64,000 nucleotides of DNA from Micromonospora craniellae (GCF_014764405.1 NZ_CP061725.1:5146001-5210000), one strand, 5' to 3'. Shown: positions 49,280-58,125, counted from the stretch's first letter. Notes: generated by a model not told the origin, from the letters alone. Numbers and translations are program-made.

Positions 49280-51079
49280 TCAGGCGCCGTAGATGTCGGC
49301 GATCTCCGCCGCGTACGTCTTGTGGACGACCTGGCGCTTGACCTTCATCGACGGGGTCAGTTCGCCGGTGGCCTCGGTGAAGTCGCGGGGCAGGACCCGG
49401 AACACCTTGATCGCCTCGGCCTTGGAGACCGACTGGTTGGCCTTGTCCACCGCGGTCTGGATCTCCGCCCGCAACGCCTCGTTGCCGCGCAGCGAGTCGA
49501 CGTCGGTGTCGGCCGGCAGCCCGGCCGACTCCAGCCAGGCCGGCAGGGCCTCCTCGTCGAGGGTGACCAGGGCGGCGATGAACGGCTGCCGGTCGCCGAC
49601 CACCAGACACTGGCTGACCAGGCGGTGCGCCCGGACCTGGTCCTCCAGCACGGCCGGGGCGACGTTCTTGCCGCCGGCCGTCACGATGATCTCCTTCTTC
49701 CGGCCGGTGATGGTCAGGTAGCCGTCGCCGTCGAGCGAGCCGAGGTCGCCGGTGTGGAACCAGCCGTCGGCGGTGATCGCCTCGGTGGTGGCCGCCTCGT
49801 TGTGCCAGTACCCCTGGAAGACGAGGTCGCCGGCGATGAGGACCTCGCCGTCGTCGGCGATCCGGATGGTCACGCCGGGCAGCGGGCGACCGACGGTGCC
49901 GATCCGGGTGTAGTCCGGCAGGTTCGCCGAGGCGGCGGGGGAGGTCTCGGTCAGGCCGTACCCCTCGCAGACGGTCACCCCGACGCCCCGGAAGAAGTGC
50001 CCCAGCCGGGCGCCGAGCGGCGCGCCACCGGAGATCGCGTCCCGGCACCGGCCGCCCAGCGCCGCCCGCAGCTTGGCGTAGACCAGCTTGTCGAAGAGGG
50101 CGTGCTGGGCGCGCAGGCCCAGGCCCGGACCGGACGAGGTCTCCAACGCCTCGCTGTACGCGATGGCGACCGCCTCGGCCCGGGCGAAGATCTTGCCCTT
50201 GCCGGCGGCCTCGGCCTTCTGCTTCGCGCCGTTGTAGACCTTCTCGAAGACCCGTGGCACGGAGAGCACGAAGGTCGGCTTGACCTCCTGCAACTCGGCG
50301 ACCAGGTGCTTGGGGTCGGCGCAGTGCGCCATGGTCACCCGGGCGTGCACCACACCGATCTGGATGAGCCGGGCGAAGGAGTGCGCCAGTGGCAGGAACA
50401 GCAGGGTCGACGCGTTCGGGCGGAACAGGTTCGGCAGCACCGGCACCGCGTTGGCGATGTCGGCGTACATGTTGCGGTGGGTCAGCACGCAGCCCTTGGG
50501 CCGGCCGGTGGTGCCGCTGGTGTAGATGATGGTGGCGACGTCCGAGGAGCCCAGGTCGGCGCGTCGCCGGTCGATCTCCGCCGGTTCCGCCGCCGCGCCC
50601 GCGGCGACCAGCTCGTCCACGCCGCCGAGGTCGATCTGCCAGAGGTGGGCCAGGTCGGGCAGATCGTCGCGGACGCCGGCCACCAGCGTGGCGTGCGCGG
50701 TGGTCTCCACCACGGCGCCCACCGCACCGGAGTCGGCCAGGATCCAGGCGGCCTGCTCGGTGCTGGAGGTCTCGTAGATCGGCACGGTGACCGCGCCGGC
50801 CGCCCAGACGGCGTAGTCGACCAGGGTCCACTCGTAGCGGGTACGGCTCATCAGCGCGACCCGGTCACCGGGCCGTACCCCGGCCGCTACCAGGCCCCGG
50901 GCCACCGCCACCACCTCGTCGCGGAACTGCCGGCAGGTCACGTCTACCCAGCCGCCGGAGTCGTCGCGCCGGATGAACTGGACCGAGTCGGGGGCGGCCT
51001 CGGCGTTGTCCCAGACCGGGTCGGTGAGGTTGGCGGAATCGCCGACCGTGACGATCGGCGGGACGGAGAACTCGCGCAC
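49280..51079 (-). CDS. Long-chain acyl-CoA synthetase (FadD15-like)
   Basis: 599 residues; activates fatty acids to acyl-CoA through an acyl-adenylate. YTSGTTGRPKGCVLTHRN is the AMP-binding P-loop, GYGLTETSPAAS and GWFHTGDLGSLDGDGYLTITGRKKEIIVTAGGKNV are the other ANL superfamily motifs, including the hinge Asp. The order PimB-like transferase, FadD15 (Rv2187) and SRPBCC (Rv2185c) recurs in M. tuberculosis. The GTG at 51079 has GAGGG 7 nt upstream; a GTG two codons earlier is an alternative. Confidence 0.94.
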   Translation of the reverse strand: MREFSVPPIVTVGDSANLTDPVWDNAEAAPDSVQFIRRDDSGGWVDVTCRQFRDEVVAVARGLVAAGVRPGDRVALMSRTRYEWTLVDYAVWAAGAVTVPIYETSSTEQAAWILADSGAVGAVVETTAHATLVAGVRDDLPDLAHLWQIDLGGVDELVAAGAAAEPAEIDRRRADLGSSDVATIIYTSGTTGRPKGCVLTHRNMYADIANAVPVLPNLFRPNASTLLFLPLAHSFARLIQIGVVHARVTMAHCADPKHLVAELQEVKPTFVLSVPRVFEKVYNGAKQKAEAAGKGKIFARAEAVAIAYSEALETSSGPGLGLRAQHALFDKLVYAKLRAALGGRCRDAISGGAPLGARLGHFFRGVGVTVCEGYGLTETSPAASANLPDYTRIGTVGRPLPGVTIRIADDGEVLIAGDLVFQGYWHNEAATTEAITADGWFHTGDLGSLDGDGYLTITGRKKEIIVTAGGKNVAPAVLEDQVRAHRLVSQCLVVGDRQPFIAALVTLDEEALPAWLESAGLPADTDVDSLRGNEALRAEIQTAVDKANQSVSKAEAIKVFRVLPRDFTEATGELTPSMKVKRQVVHKTYAAEIADIYGA

Positions 51080-51132
51080 CTGCACTCCCTCGTGCTCGCT
51101 GGCCGGATCGGCCGCCCTCGCGGCTGGTGTGA

Positions 51133-51138
51133 AACCTA
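51133..51138 (-). promoter_or_regulatory. Candidate -10 (TAGGTT) for the acyl-CoA synthetase gene
   Basis: TAGGTT on the - strand gives a leader of roughly 47 nt before the GTG at 51079. Confidence 0.4.
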
Positions 51139-51205
51139 CCGTCTGACCGGCGTACGAGCACATCTCAGGTGGGGCGGCGCGGCGCGGCGCCCGCCACTGG
51201 ACGGG

Positions 51206-51211
51206 TAGCCT
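51206..51211 (+). promoter_or_regulatory. Candidate -10 (TAGCCT) for leaderless SRPBCC gene
   Basis: TAGCCT ends 6 nt before the ATG at 51218, separated only by C residues; no Shine-Dalgarno is possible. Confidence 0.55.
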
Positions 51212-51217
51212 CCCCCC

Positions 51218-51673
51218 ATGGCGGACTCCTCCACCCAGTCGATCACCATCGGCGCGCCACCGGACCGGGTGGCGGCGGTGATCTGTGACTTTCCGAGCTA
51301 TCCCGAGTGGGCCGAGGCGGTGCGGCGGGCCGAGGTCGTCGAGGAGTACGAGGACGGCTACGCCAGCCAGGTCCGGTTCGTCCTCGACGCCGGGGTGATA
51401 GCCGACGAGTACGTGCTCGCCTACGGCTACTCCGAGGACCTGTCCCACATCGAGTGGCAGCTGGTGGCGCCCTCGAAGATGCAGAAGGCCCAGCGCGGCT
51501 CGTACGACCTGGTGGCCGATGCCGACGGGGGCACCACCGTGACGTACACGCTGGAGGTGGAGCTCGCGGTCGGGATGCTCGGCATGTTCCGTCGCAAGGC
51601 CGAGAAAATGATCATGGACGCCGCGTTGAAGGAGCTCAAGCGCCGGGTAGAAACCCTCGGTTCGGCGCAGTGA
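51218..51673 (+). CDS. SRPBCC (START/polyketide cyclase-like) protein
   Basis: 151 residues of the helix-grip fold. SITIGAPPDRVAAVICDFPSYPEWAEAVRRAEV is the typical opening and the long C-terminal helix (KAEKMIMDAALKELKRRVE) closes the hydrophobic pocket. Homologues such as Rv2185c are thought to bind lipids or lipid-like molecules; no enzymatic residues are identifiable. It is divergent from the acyl-CoA synthetase. Confidence 0.9.
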   Translation: MADSSTQSITIGAPPDRVAAVICDFPSYPEWAEAVRRAEVVEEYEDGYASQVRFVLDAGVIADEYVLAYGYSEDLSHIEWQLVAPSKMQKAQRGSYDLVADADGGTTVTYTLEVELAVGMLGMFRRKAEKMIMDAALKELKRRVETLGSAQ

Positions 51674-51713
51674 CGCATCCGGCGACCCGGTCGCCACGGT
51701 AGAGGAGCCCAGC

Positions 51714-52337
51714 ATGGGTGCGACAGGTCCGGGTTCGGCCCGGGAAGAGGCGGAGCGGCTGGTCGCCACTCTGCTGGCCGGCGTACGGCTGGCCGCCGCG
51801 AATCCCGGCGCCGGGCCGTTCGGCCCGCTCGGTGGGATGGTGACCAGTGTCCTCGGTCACAAGGACGCCCCCGCCGGCCGGGGTGGTCACGCCGAACCCG
51901 TCGGCGCCGGTTTCGCCACCGGTGCTGCGGAATGCTGTGTCTGTCCGGTCTGTCGAGGTATCGCCGCCTTGCGTGACCCGAGTCCGGAGTTCGCCGAACG
52001 GCTGGCCACCGGCGCCGGTGACCTGGCCGCCGGTCTGGCCAGCTTCCTGCGGGCCTTCAACACGGCCGACCCGCACGCCGACCCCGCCGCACCTCCCTCC
52101 GCCCCGCCCCGGCCCGATCCCGGCCACGCCGGGTCCCCGTCCAGCCCTTCCGCGCCCACCGGCGGCCCGTCCGAGCCGACCGGACACAGGCCGGACGGCG
52201 ATCACGTGTGGCGCGAGGCGACCCGTACCGGGCATGATTCTCAGCCGGCACCGGAGCGGGACGTCTGGTCCGCCGCCACGCGGGCGGAGGACGACGCCGC
52301 GCCGGAGGCGGAGGCCGTGCCCGGCGGCGGGCAGTAG
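51714..52337 (+). CDS. Conserved hypothetical protein with Cys cluster
   Basis: 207 residues. The ATG at 51714 has GAGGAG upstream. Residues ~74-115 hold a CCVCPVCRGIAALR motif followed by PEFAERLATGAGDLAAGLASFLRAF, resembling small actinobacterial proteins found beside SRPBCC and ROK genes (possibly DUF5304-like). The four Cys in a short span could bind zinc or an Fe-S cluster. The last ~90 residues are Pro/Ser/Asp-rich and probably disordered, with a repeated WREATRT/WSAATRA-type motif. Function unknown. Confidence 0.72.
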   Translation: MGATGPGSAREEAERLVATLLAGVRLAAANPGAGPFGPLGGMVTSVLGHKDAPAGRGGHAEPVGAGFATGAAECCVCPVCRGIAALRDPSPEFAERLATGAGDLAAGLASFLRAFNTADPHADPAAPPSAPPRPDPGHAGSPSSPSAPTGGPSEPTGHRPDGDHVWREATRTGHDSQPAPERDVWSAATRAEDDAAPEAEAVPGGGQ

Positions 52338-52429
52338 GGCGAGCCAGGCGACGGGGCCTGACCAGGGAGGACCCGTGCCACCGGCGAGGGCAGGTGCGCG
52401 GGGTGGCACAGCAGAGGGGAGTGGCAGCG

Positions 52430-53377
52430 GTGACGCTGACCATCGGAGTCGACGTCGGTGGCACGAAGGTGGCCGGCGGTGTCGTCGACGACACCGGCAG
52501 GGTTCTCGTGCAGACCCGACGGGACACCCCCGCCGACGACGTCGGCAAGACCCGGGACGTCATCATCGAACTGGTCACCGAACTCGCCTCCGGATACGAG
52601 ATCCAGGCGGTCGGCGTCGGCGCGGCGGGCTGGATCGACGCCGGTCGCTCGACTGTCCTGTTCGCCCCCAACCTGGCCTGGCGCGACGAGCCGCTGCGGG
52701 CGTACGTCAGCGCGGCCGTCGGGCTGCCGGTGATCGTGGAGAACGACGGGAACGTGGCCGCCTGGGCCGAGTTCCGGTACGGCGCCGCCCGGCAGGCCGA
52801 CGACTCGATGGTCATGTTCACCATCGGCACCGGCGTCGGCGGCGGCATCGTGCTCGGCGGTGAACTCGTCCGGGGCGCCAACGGCATCGCCGCCGAACTG
52901 GGTCACATGCTCACCGTGCCGGACGGCCACCAGTGCGGCTGCGGGCGGCTGGGCTGCATCGAGCAGTATGCCAGCGGCAGCGCCCTGGTCCGCTTCGCCC
53001 GCGCCGCCGCCCGGCAGGAACCGCAGCGCGCCACCGCGCTGCTGGAACTGGCCGACGGCGAGGCCGAGGCGATCACCGGCCCGATGGTGACGGCTGCGGC
53101 CAAGGGCGGTGACCCGGTGTCGGCCGAGGCGTTCGCCCAGGTCGGACGCTGGCTCGGCACCAGCCTGGCGGACATGGCGCAGATCCTCGACCCGCAGGTC
53201 CTGGTCGTCGGCGGTGGCGTCATCGACGCCGGTGAGCTGCTGATGGGCCCGACCCGTCGCTCGTTCGCCGAGGCGCTCGCGCAGCGCAGCCGGCTGCCGG
53301 TGGCCGACATCCGCCCGGCCGAGCTGGGCAACTCCGCCGGTGTCATCGGCGCGGCCGACCTGGCCCGACGGATCTGA
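52430..53377 (+). CDS. ROK-family glucokinase
   Basis: 315 residues. TIGVDVGGTKVAGGVVDD is the phosphate-1 motif, IVENDGNVAAWAEFRYG holds the catalytic Asp, and CGCGRLGCIEQYASG is the ROK zinc motif with three Cys. The GTG at 52430 has GGGGAG 9 nt upstream; a GTG at 52421 would add three residues. There is no N-terminal helix-turn-helix, so it is a kinase and not a ROK repressor. Glucose is the most likely substrate in this clade. Confidence 0.92.
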   Translation: MTLTIGVDVGGTKVAGGVVDDTGRVLVQTRRDTPADDVGKTRDVIIELVTELASGYEIQAVGVGAAGWIDAGRSTVLFAPNLAWRDEPLRAYVSAAVGLPVIVENDGNVAAWAEFRYGAARQADDSMVMFTIGTGVGGGIVLGGELVRGANGIAAELGHMLTVPDGHQCGCGRLGCIEQYASGSALVRFARAAARQEPQRATALLELADGEAEAITGPMVTAAAKGGDPVSAEAFAQVGRWLGTSLADMAQILDPQVLVVGGGVIDAGELLMGPTRRSFAEALAQRSRLPVADIRPAELGNSAGVIGAADLARRI

Positions 53378-53379
53378 GG

Positions 53380-54084
53380 ATGAGCGGTTCGGGCGTGCCG
53401 CTACGCGTCGTGTCGTACAACGTGCACGGCCAGCGCGACGACACCGCCGCGCTGGCCGAGGTGGTCCGCGCGACGGCACCGGACGTGGTGGTGGTCCAGG
53501 AGGGCCCGCGTCGCTTCCGGTGGCGGGAGAAGTCGGCGGCGCTGGCCGAGTCGTTCGGCCTGGTGGTCGCCGCCGGTGGGCTGCCCGCCCTGGGCAACCT
53601 GGTCCTGACCGACCTGCGGGTCCGGGTGACCGGCGCCCGCTGCCGGCGGTTCCCGCTCACCCCGGGGCGGCACCTGCGCGGCGCCGCGTACGCGGACTGC
53701 GTGGTGGGTCGGTCCGCCCGCTTCACCGTGGCCGGCTCGCACCTGTCCACCGACCCGGCCGAGCGGCCCGGCCAGGCGGAGCTGTTCCGGCGGGACCTGG
53801 CCGCCGCGCCGTACCCGGTGATCGCCGCCGCCGACCTCAACGAGGAGCCGGGCGACCCGGCCTGGCGCACGGTGGCGGAGGGGCTGACCGACACGGCGGT
53901 GGCCGCGGACCGGGCCGACCGGCTGACCTACTCCTGCGCGAACCCCCGGCGGCGCATCGACGCCCTCTTCGTCGACCCCCGGATCTCCGTGGTCGACTAC
54001 GACGTGCTCGACACCCCGTTGACCCGCAGGGCCAGCGATCATTTTCCGCTCCTGGTCGACCTGCTGATTCCCGCCGCAGGCTGA
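53380..54084 (+). CDS. Endonuclease/exonuclease/phosphatase family protein
   Basis: 234 residues. VVSYNVHGQRDD supplies the metal-ligand Asn, VVVVQEGPRRF the Glu, AAADLNEEPGDPAW the Asp-x-Asn pair and RASDHFPLLVDL the terminal Asp-His of the EEP fold. No signal peptide. It starts 2 bp after the ROK kinase stop, so the two are probably one transcript. Substrate could be nucleic acid, phospholipid head group or sugar phosphate. Confidence 0.9.
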   Translation: MSGSGVPLRVVSYNVHGQRDDTAALAEVVRATAPDVVVVQEGPRRFRWREKSAALAESFGLVVAAGGLPALGNLVLTDLRVRVTGARCRRFPLTPGRHLRGAAYADCVVGRSARFTVAGSHLSTDPAERPGQAELFRRDLAAAPYPVIAAADLNEEPGDPAWRTVAEGLTDTAVAADRADRLTYSCANPRRRIDALFVDPRISVVDYDVLDTPLTRRASDHFPLLVDLLIPAAG

Positions 54085-54176
54085 CCTGCGGCGGCTCCGA
54101 CGGGCTGGACATCCCGCTCCGTTGTGGAGAGGATTTCGCCCGACCCGGCACCCGTGCCGAGACGAAGGAGACCCCG

Positions 54177-55586
54177 GTGCCCACCCCCACCGAGCACCAC
54201 GGTCGGTCCGAACCGGAGACGACCCCCCTCGCCCGCAGCCGTGACGGCCGCCCCGTCTCCGACCGGGGCGACACCGTCTGCGTCATCGGCGCGGGCGCCA
54301 GCGGCCTGACCGCCGTCAAGAACCTCGCCGAGCACGGCTTCGGTGTGGACTGCTACGAGCGCGAGACCGGCATCGGCGGCGCCTGGAACTGGCGGCACGA
54401 CCGCAGCCCGGTGTACGCCAGCACACACCTGATCTCGTCGCGGCCGTTCACCCAGTTCCCCGACTTCCCGATGCCCGACGACTGGCCCGACTACCCGCAC
54501 CACAGCCAGTTGCTGTCCTACTTCGAGCGGTACGCCGACCACTTCGACCTGCGCCGGCACATCTGGTTCGGCACGGAGGTGGTGCGGGTCGAGCCGGTCG
54601 ACGACGACCGCTGGGACGTCACCACCCGCAGCACCGGCGGGTACGGCCCGGAGCGCACCTCCCGGTACGCCGCCGTGGTGATCGCCAACGGACACAACTG
54701 GTCGCCGAAGCTGCCCCGGTACGAGGGACTGGAACAGTTCCGGGGCGAGGTGATGCACGCCTCGTCCTACAAGGACCCGGCCCAGTTGCGCGGCAAACGG
54801 GTGCTGGTGGTGGGCGCCGGCAACACCGGGTGCGACATCGCGGTGGAGGCCGCGCAGCAGGCGGCACGCTGCTGGCACTCCACCCGCCGGGGCTACTGGT
54901 ACGCCCCGAAGTACGTCTTCGGCCGTCCCGCCGACCAGGTCAACGACACTCTGCTGGCGTTGCGGGTGCCGCTGCGGGTACGGCAGTGGCTCTATCACCG
55001 GACGCTGCGGCTGACCGTCGGCGACCTGACCCGTTTCGGCCTGCCCCGGCCCGACCACCGGGTGTACGAGACGCACCCGATCGCCAACAGCCAGCTGGTC
55101 TACTACGTCGGCCACGGCGCGATCACCCCGGTGCCGGACGTGACCCGGCTCCACTCGCACTCGGTGGAGCTGACCGACGGCCGGCAGATCGACCCGGAGG
55201 TGGTCGTCTTCGCCACCGGCTACCTGCCGCGCTTCGATTTCCTGGACGCGAAGATCCTCGGCGACGACGAGGGCGTCGGCCGTCCCCGGCTGTGGCTCAA
55301 CGCCTTCGTGCCGGAGCACCCCACCCTCGCGGTGACCGGCCTGGTCCAACCGGACTCCGGTGTGTTCACCCTGTCGCACTGGCAGGCGGTGCTCTTCGCC
55401 CGGCTGCTGCGGCTGCGGACCACCCGGCCGGACCGGGTGACGGCGTTCGCGGCACGGGTCCGTGCCGGCGCCGGTGAGCGCTATTCGGGTCAGGTCAAGG
55501 ACTCGACCCGGCACTGGTTCGAGGTGGGCCACGCCGACTACCTGCGTGTGCTGGAACGCGCGCTGCGCGACCTGGAGGGCAAGTGA
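54177..55586 (+). CDS. Flavin-containing monooxygenase
   Basis: 469 residues. The FAD motif is CVIGAGASGLTAVKNLAEHG and the NADPH motif LVVGAGNTGCDIAVEAA; the FMO-type fingerprint FRGEVMHASSYKDP lies between, and FATGYLPRFDF is near residue 350. The GTG at 54177 has AAGGAG 6 nt upstream. It would N- or S-oxygenate, or Baeyer-Villiger oxidise, a small molecule; no biosynthetic cluster surrounds it. The stop overlaps a VSER mini-cistron (GTGA). Confidence 0.92.
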   Translation: MPTPTEHHGRSEPETTPLARSRDGRPVSDRGDTVCVIGAGASGLTAVKNLAEHGFGVDCYERETGIGGAWNWRHDRSPVYASTHLISSRPFTQFPDFPMPDDWPDYPHHSQLLSYFERYADHFDLRRHIWFGTEVVRVEPVDDDRWDVTTRSTGGYGPERTSRYAAVVIANGHNWSPKLPRYEGLEQFRGEVMHASSYKDPAQLRGKRVLVVGAGNTGCDIAVEAAQQAARCWHSTRRGYWYAPKYVFGRPADQVNDTLLALRVPLRVRQWLYHRTLRLTVGDLTRFGLPRPDHRVYETHPIANSQLVYYVGHGAITPVPDVTRLHSHSVELTDGRQIDPEVVVFATGYLPRFDFLDAKILGDDEGVGRPRLWLNAFVPEHPTLAVTGLVQPDSGVFTLSHWQAVLFARLLRLRTTRPDRVTAFAARVRAGAGERYSGQVKDSTRHWFEVGHADYLRVLERALRDLEGK

Positions 55587-55633
55587 GCGAGCGGGGCAGC
55601 GGCGTGAGCGAGCGAAGCGAGGCGACGGCGTGA
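55583..55633 (+). CDS. Candidate VSER mini-cistron bridging monooxygenase and hydrolase
   Basis: A GTG overlapping the monooxygenase stop opens VSERGSGVSERSEATA, whose TGA overlaps the GTG of the hydrolase. The DNA consists of GTGAGCGAGCG-type repeats occurring three times. The arrangement gives an unbroken chain of stop-start overlaps. Coding status uncertain; it may be only a re-initiation bridge. Confidence 0.4.
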   Translation: MSERGSGVSERSEATA

Positions 55634-56454
55634 GCGAGCTCGTACGTGTGATGCGGGCCTGGGAATGGGCACGTCCGGTGCGCCCGGTCCGCCGTGAGGT
55701 GCTCAGCGCCACGCCCGAGCTGGAGGAGGGGCGGCCACCCCTGCTGTTCGTGCCCGGGTATGGACACGGCGCCTGGGTGTACGCCGAACACTGGCTCGGG
55801 CACGCCGCCGCGCGCGGTTTCCCCGCGTACGCGGTGAGCCTGCGCGGGCACGGCGGCAGCGGCCCGGCGCCGGACGCGACGCTGCGCGCGTACGCCCACG
55901 ACGTGGTGCAGGTGGCGGCGGGCCTGCCGCGCCAGGCGGTGCTGGTGGGGCACGGGGCCGGGGCCCTGGTGGTCGCGCACGCCCTGGCCCGGTATCCGGC
56001 CCGGGCGGCGGTGCTGGTGGCGCCGGTCCTCGGTGGGTGGGCGACGTTCGGTGCCGCGATGCGACGCAACCCGTTCGGCACCCTGCCGGCGGTGTTCGGC
56101 GGCGGGCTACGCCTGCACCGCCGCCAGTTGTTCAGCCGCGAGCTGCCCGAGGCCGACGCACGGCGCTACACCGGCCGGCTGGGGCGGGCGGCCCGGCGGG
56201 CCCAGTGGCGGCTGCTGACCGGGGCCGAGCCGGAGCCGCCGGTGGGGCGCCCGCCGGTGCTGGTGCTGGGCAGCCCGGACGACCTGGTGGTGCCGCCGTC
56301 GGCGCTGACCGGCGCGGCCCGCCGGTACGACTCGGCCCCGCTGCTCTTTCCCGGCATGGGACACGACCTGATGCTCGACGCGCGCTGGCAGGAGCCGATC
56401 GACGCGATCCTGGACTGGCTGGACAAGGGCCCGGCCCGCGACGACCGCCCCTGA
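55630..56454 (+). CDS. Alpha/beta hydrolase
   Basis: 274 residues. LLFVPGYGHGAWVY is the oxyanion strand; the nucleophile elbow reads VGHGAGALV, where the expected Ser is Gly (usually GHSxG), with Ala following. The acid Asp is likely in LGSPDDLVVPP and the His in FPGMGHDLMLD. Without the nucleophile Ser it may be a non-hydrolytic member or use another chemistry. The GTG start is embedded in the repeat. It may function with the monooxygenase upstream, for example on an ester product, but the altered elbow argues against a standard esterase. Confidence 0.85.
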   Translation: MSELVRVMRAWEWARPVRPVRREVLSATPELEEGRPPLLFVPGYGHGAWVYAEHWLGHAAARGFPAYAVSLRGHGGSGPAPDATLRAYAHDVVQVAAGLPRQAVLVGHGAGALVVAHALARYPARAAVLVAPVLGGWATFGAAMRRNPFGTLPAVFGGGLRLHRRQLFSRELPEADARRYTGRLGRAARRAQWRLLTGAEPEPPVGRPPVLVLGSPDDLVVPPSALTGAARRYDSAPLLFPGMGHDLMLDARWQEPIDAILDWLDKGPARDDRP

Positions 56455-56464
56455 TGCGCGCGAT

Positions 56465-56494
56465 CCCGGCCCGGTCCGCGTGGTCCGGGCCGGG
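56465..56494. terminator. 10-bp perfect hairpin between convergent genes
   Basis: CCCGGCCCGG (56465-56474) and CCGGGCCGGG (56485-56494) flank a 10-nt loop between the hydrolase stop and the otsA stop. Confidence 0.65.
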
Positions 56495-56504
56495 GCCACC
56501 CACC

Positions 56505-57956
56505 TCAGCCGGTGGTGAGGTGGGTGACCAGCTCGCCGTTCTGGTCCAGGGTGGACAGGTAGGACCGGGCCCAGGCCCGGATGTCGTGTCGGTGCAGGTG
56601 CTCGCGCATGGCCCGCATCCGCGTCCGGACGTCCGCCGGGTCGGCCCGCAGCGCCGCGAGCAGGCCCTGCTTGAGCCCCTCCAGGTCGTGCGGGTTGACC
56701 AGGTACGCCTGCGGCAGCTCGGCCGCCGCCCCGGCGAACTCGCTGAGCAGCAGCGCGCCCGCGTCGTCCACCCGGGCGGCGACGTACTCCTTGGCGACCA
56801 GGTTCATCCCGTCCCGCAGCGGCGTCACCGCCATCACGTCGGCGACCCGGTAGAGCGCGGCCAGTTCGGCCCGGTCGAACGGCTGGGTCAGGTAGTGGAT
56901 CGCCGGCTCGCCGACCCGACCGAACTCGCCGTTGATCCGTCCGACCTCGCGTTCGACCCGGTCACGGAGGATCTGGTACTGGCCGACCCGCTCCCGGCTG
57001 GGCACCGCGACCTGCACCAGCACGGTGTCGCGGACCTTGACGTGCCCTCCGGCCAGCAGCTCGCTGTACGCCTTGAGCCGCTGCTCGATGCCCTTGGTGT
57101 AGTCCATCCGGTCGACACTGAGGATCACGTGGTCCGGGCTGCCGAGGTCGTGTCGCAGCCGCCGGGCCCGGTCCGCAACCGCCGGTCGGCCGGCCAGCGC
57201 GGCCATCTCGGCGGTGTCGATGGAGACCGGGAACGCGCCGATCCGGACCACCCGGTCCGCGACCGCGATCCGCCGGTCGGTGGCCGGCAGGTCCAGCACC
57301 TTGGAGACCAGTTGGGCGAAGTTGTGCGCGGCCTGGGCCCGCTGGAAACCGACCAGGTCCGCGCCGAGCATGCCCTGTAGCAGTTCGGCGCGGCGGGGCA
57401 GCTGCATGAACAGCTCCGGCGGCGGGAACGGCACGTGCAGGAAGAAGCCGATGCGCAGGTCGGGCCGGAGCGTGCGGAGCAGCCCCGGCACCAGTTGCAG
57501 GTGGTAGTCCTGCACCCAGACCACCGCGCCGGTCTCGGCGACCTCGGCGGTGGCCTCCGCGAACCGCTGGTTGACCCGCTGGTACGCGTCCCACCAGCGC
57601 CGGTGGTGCTGCGGCTGCTCGACCGCGTCGTGGTAGATCGGCCAGAGAGTCGCGTTGGCGAACCCCTCGTAGTGGTCGCGCAGGTCCTCGCCGGTCAGCG
57701 GCACGGCGTGCATCCGCACCCCGTCGACATCCGGCAGGCTGGGCGCGGGACCTGTCCCGCCCGCCCAACCGACCCACGTGGCCGGGGTGTGTCGCAGTAG
57801 CGGGTGTAGCGCACTCACCAGCCCGCCTGGGCTGCGGCGCCACTCACAGGCGCCGTCGAGCGCCACGTTGTCGTCGATGGGGAGGCGGTTGGCCACCACC
57901 ACGAGAGAACTCTGTCGCATCTCGGGCATTCCGATCAGCAGGGGAGTGACCGCCAC
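56505..57956 (-). CDS. otsA: Trehalose-6-phosphate synthase
   Basis: 483 residues, GT20 family; makes trehalose-6-phosphate from a nucleotide glucose and glucose-6-phosphate. VVVANRLPIDD starts the fold; VWVQDYHLQLVPGLLR, GFFLHVPFPPPELF, SVDRMDYTKGIEQRLKAY and TPLRDGMNLVAKEYVAA are the conserved blocks. GTG at 57956 is used here; internal ATGs at 57929 and 57920 are equally plausible because no clear Shine-Dalgarno is present. No otsB is adjacent. Confidence 0.94.
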   Translation of the reverse strand: MAVTPLLIGMPEMRQSSLVVVANRLPIDDNVALDGACEWRRSPGGLVSALHPLLRHTPATWVGWAGGTGPAPSLPDVDGVRMHAVPLTGEDLRDHYEGFANATLWPIYHDAVEQPQHHRRWWDAYQRVNQRFAEATAEVAETGAVVWVQDYHLQLVPGLLRTLRPDLRIGFFLHVPFPPPELFMQLPRRAELLQGMLGADLVGFQRAQAAHNFAQLVSKVLDLPATDRRIAVADRVVRIGAFPVSIDTAEMAALAGRPAVADRARRLRHDLGSPDHVILSVDRMDYTKGIEQRLKAYSELLAGGHVKVRDTVLVQVAVPSRERVGQYQILRDRVEREVGRINGEFGRVGEPAIHYLTQPFDRAELAALYRVADVMAVTPLRDGMNLVAKEYVAARVDDAGALLLSEFAGAAAELPQAYLVNPHDLEGLKQGLLAALRADPADVRTRMRAMREHLHRHDIRAWARSYLSTLDQNGELVTHLTTG

Positions 57957-58009
57957 GAGAAAGGAACAACCGGGCAGTCGGCGGGTGACGTGACGTACTG
58001 CGGTATTCC

Positions 58010-58020
58010 TACTGACAGTA
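58010..58020. promoter_or_regulatory. Palindrome TACTGACAGTA upstream of otsA
   Basis: An 11-bp palindrome (centre A) in the 169-bp gap between otsA and the gene ending at 58126. The surrounding stretch is AT-richer than the average, consistent with a promoter/operator. No -10 is convincing. Confidence 0.3.
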
Positions 58021-58125
58021 AGTTACACCACTGTTACGCCCCCCTGGTGCGGGCGGTGCGCGTCCCGGTATCCGGGCGGCTACGGTGCGCGGTGGGTGGA
58101 AGGCGCCGGGGCGACCTGCACCGGC

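Noticed and set aside
55462..55629. Longer N-terminal extension of the alpha/beta hydrolase
   Set aside because: The frame upstream of 55630 overlaps the monooxygenase in another frame and translates to Arg-rich sequence; the GTG at 55630 gives a normal protein.
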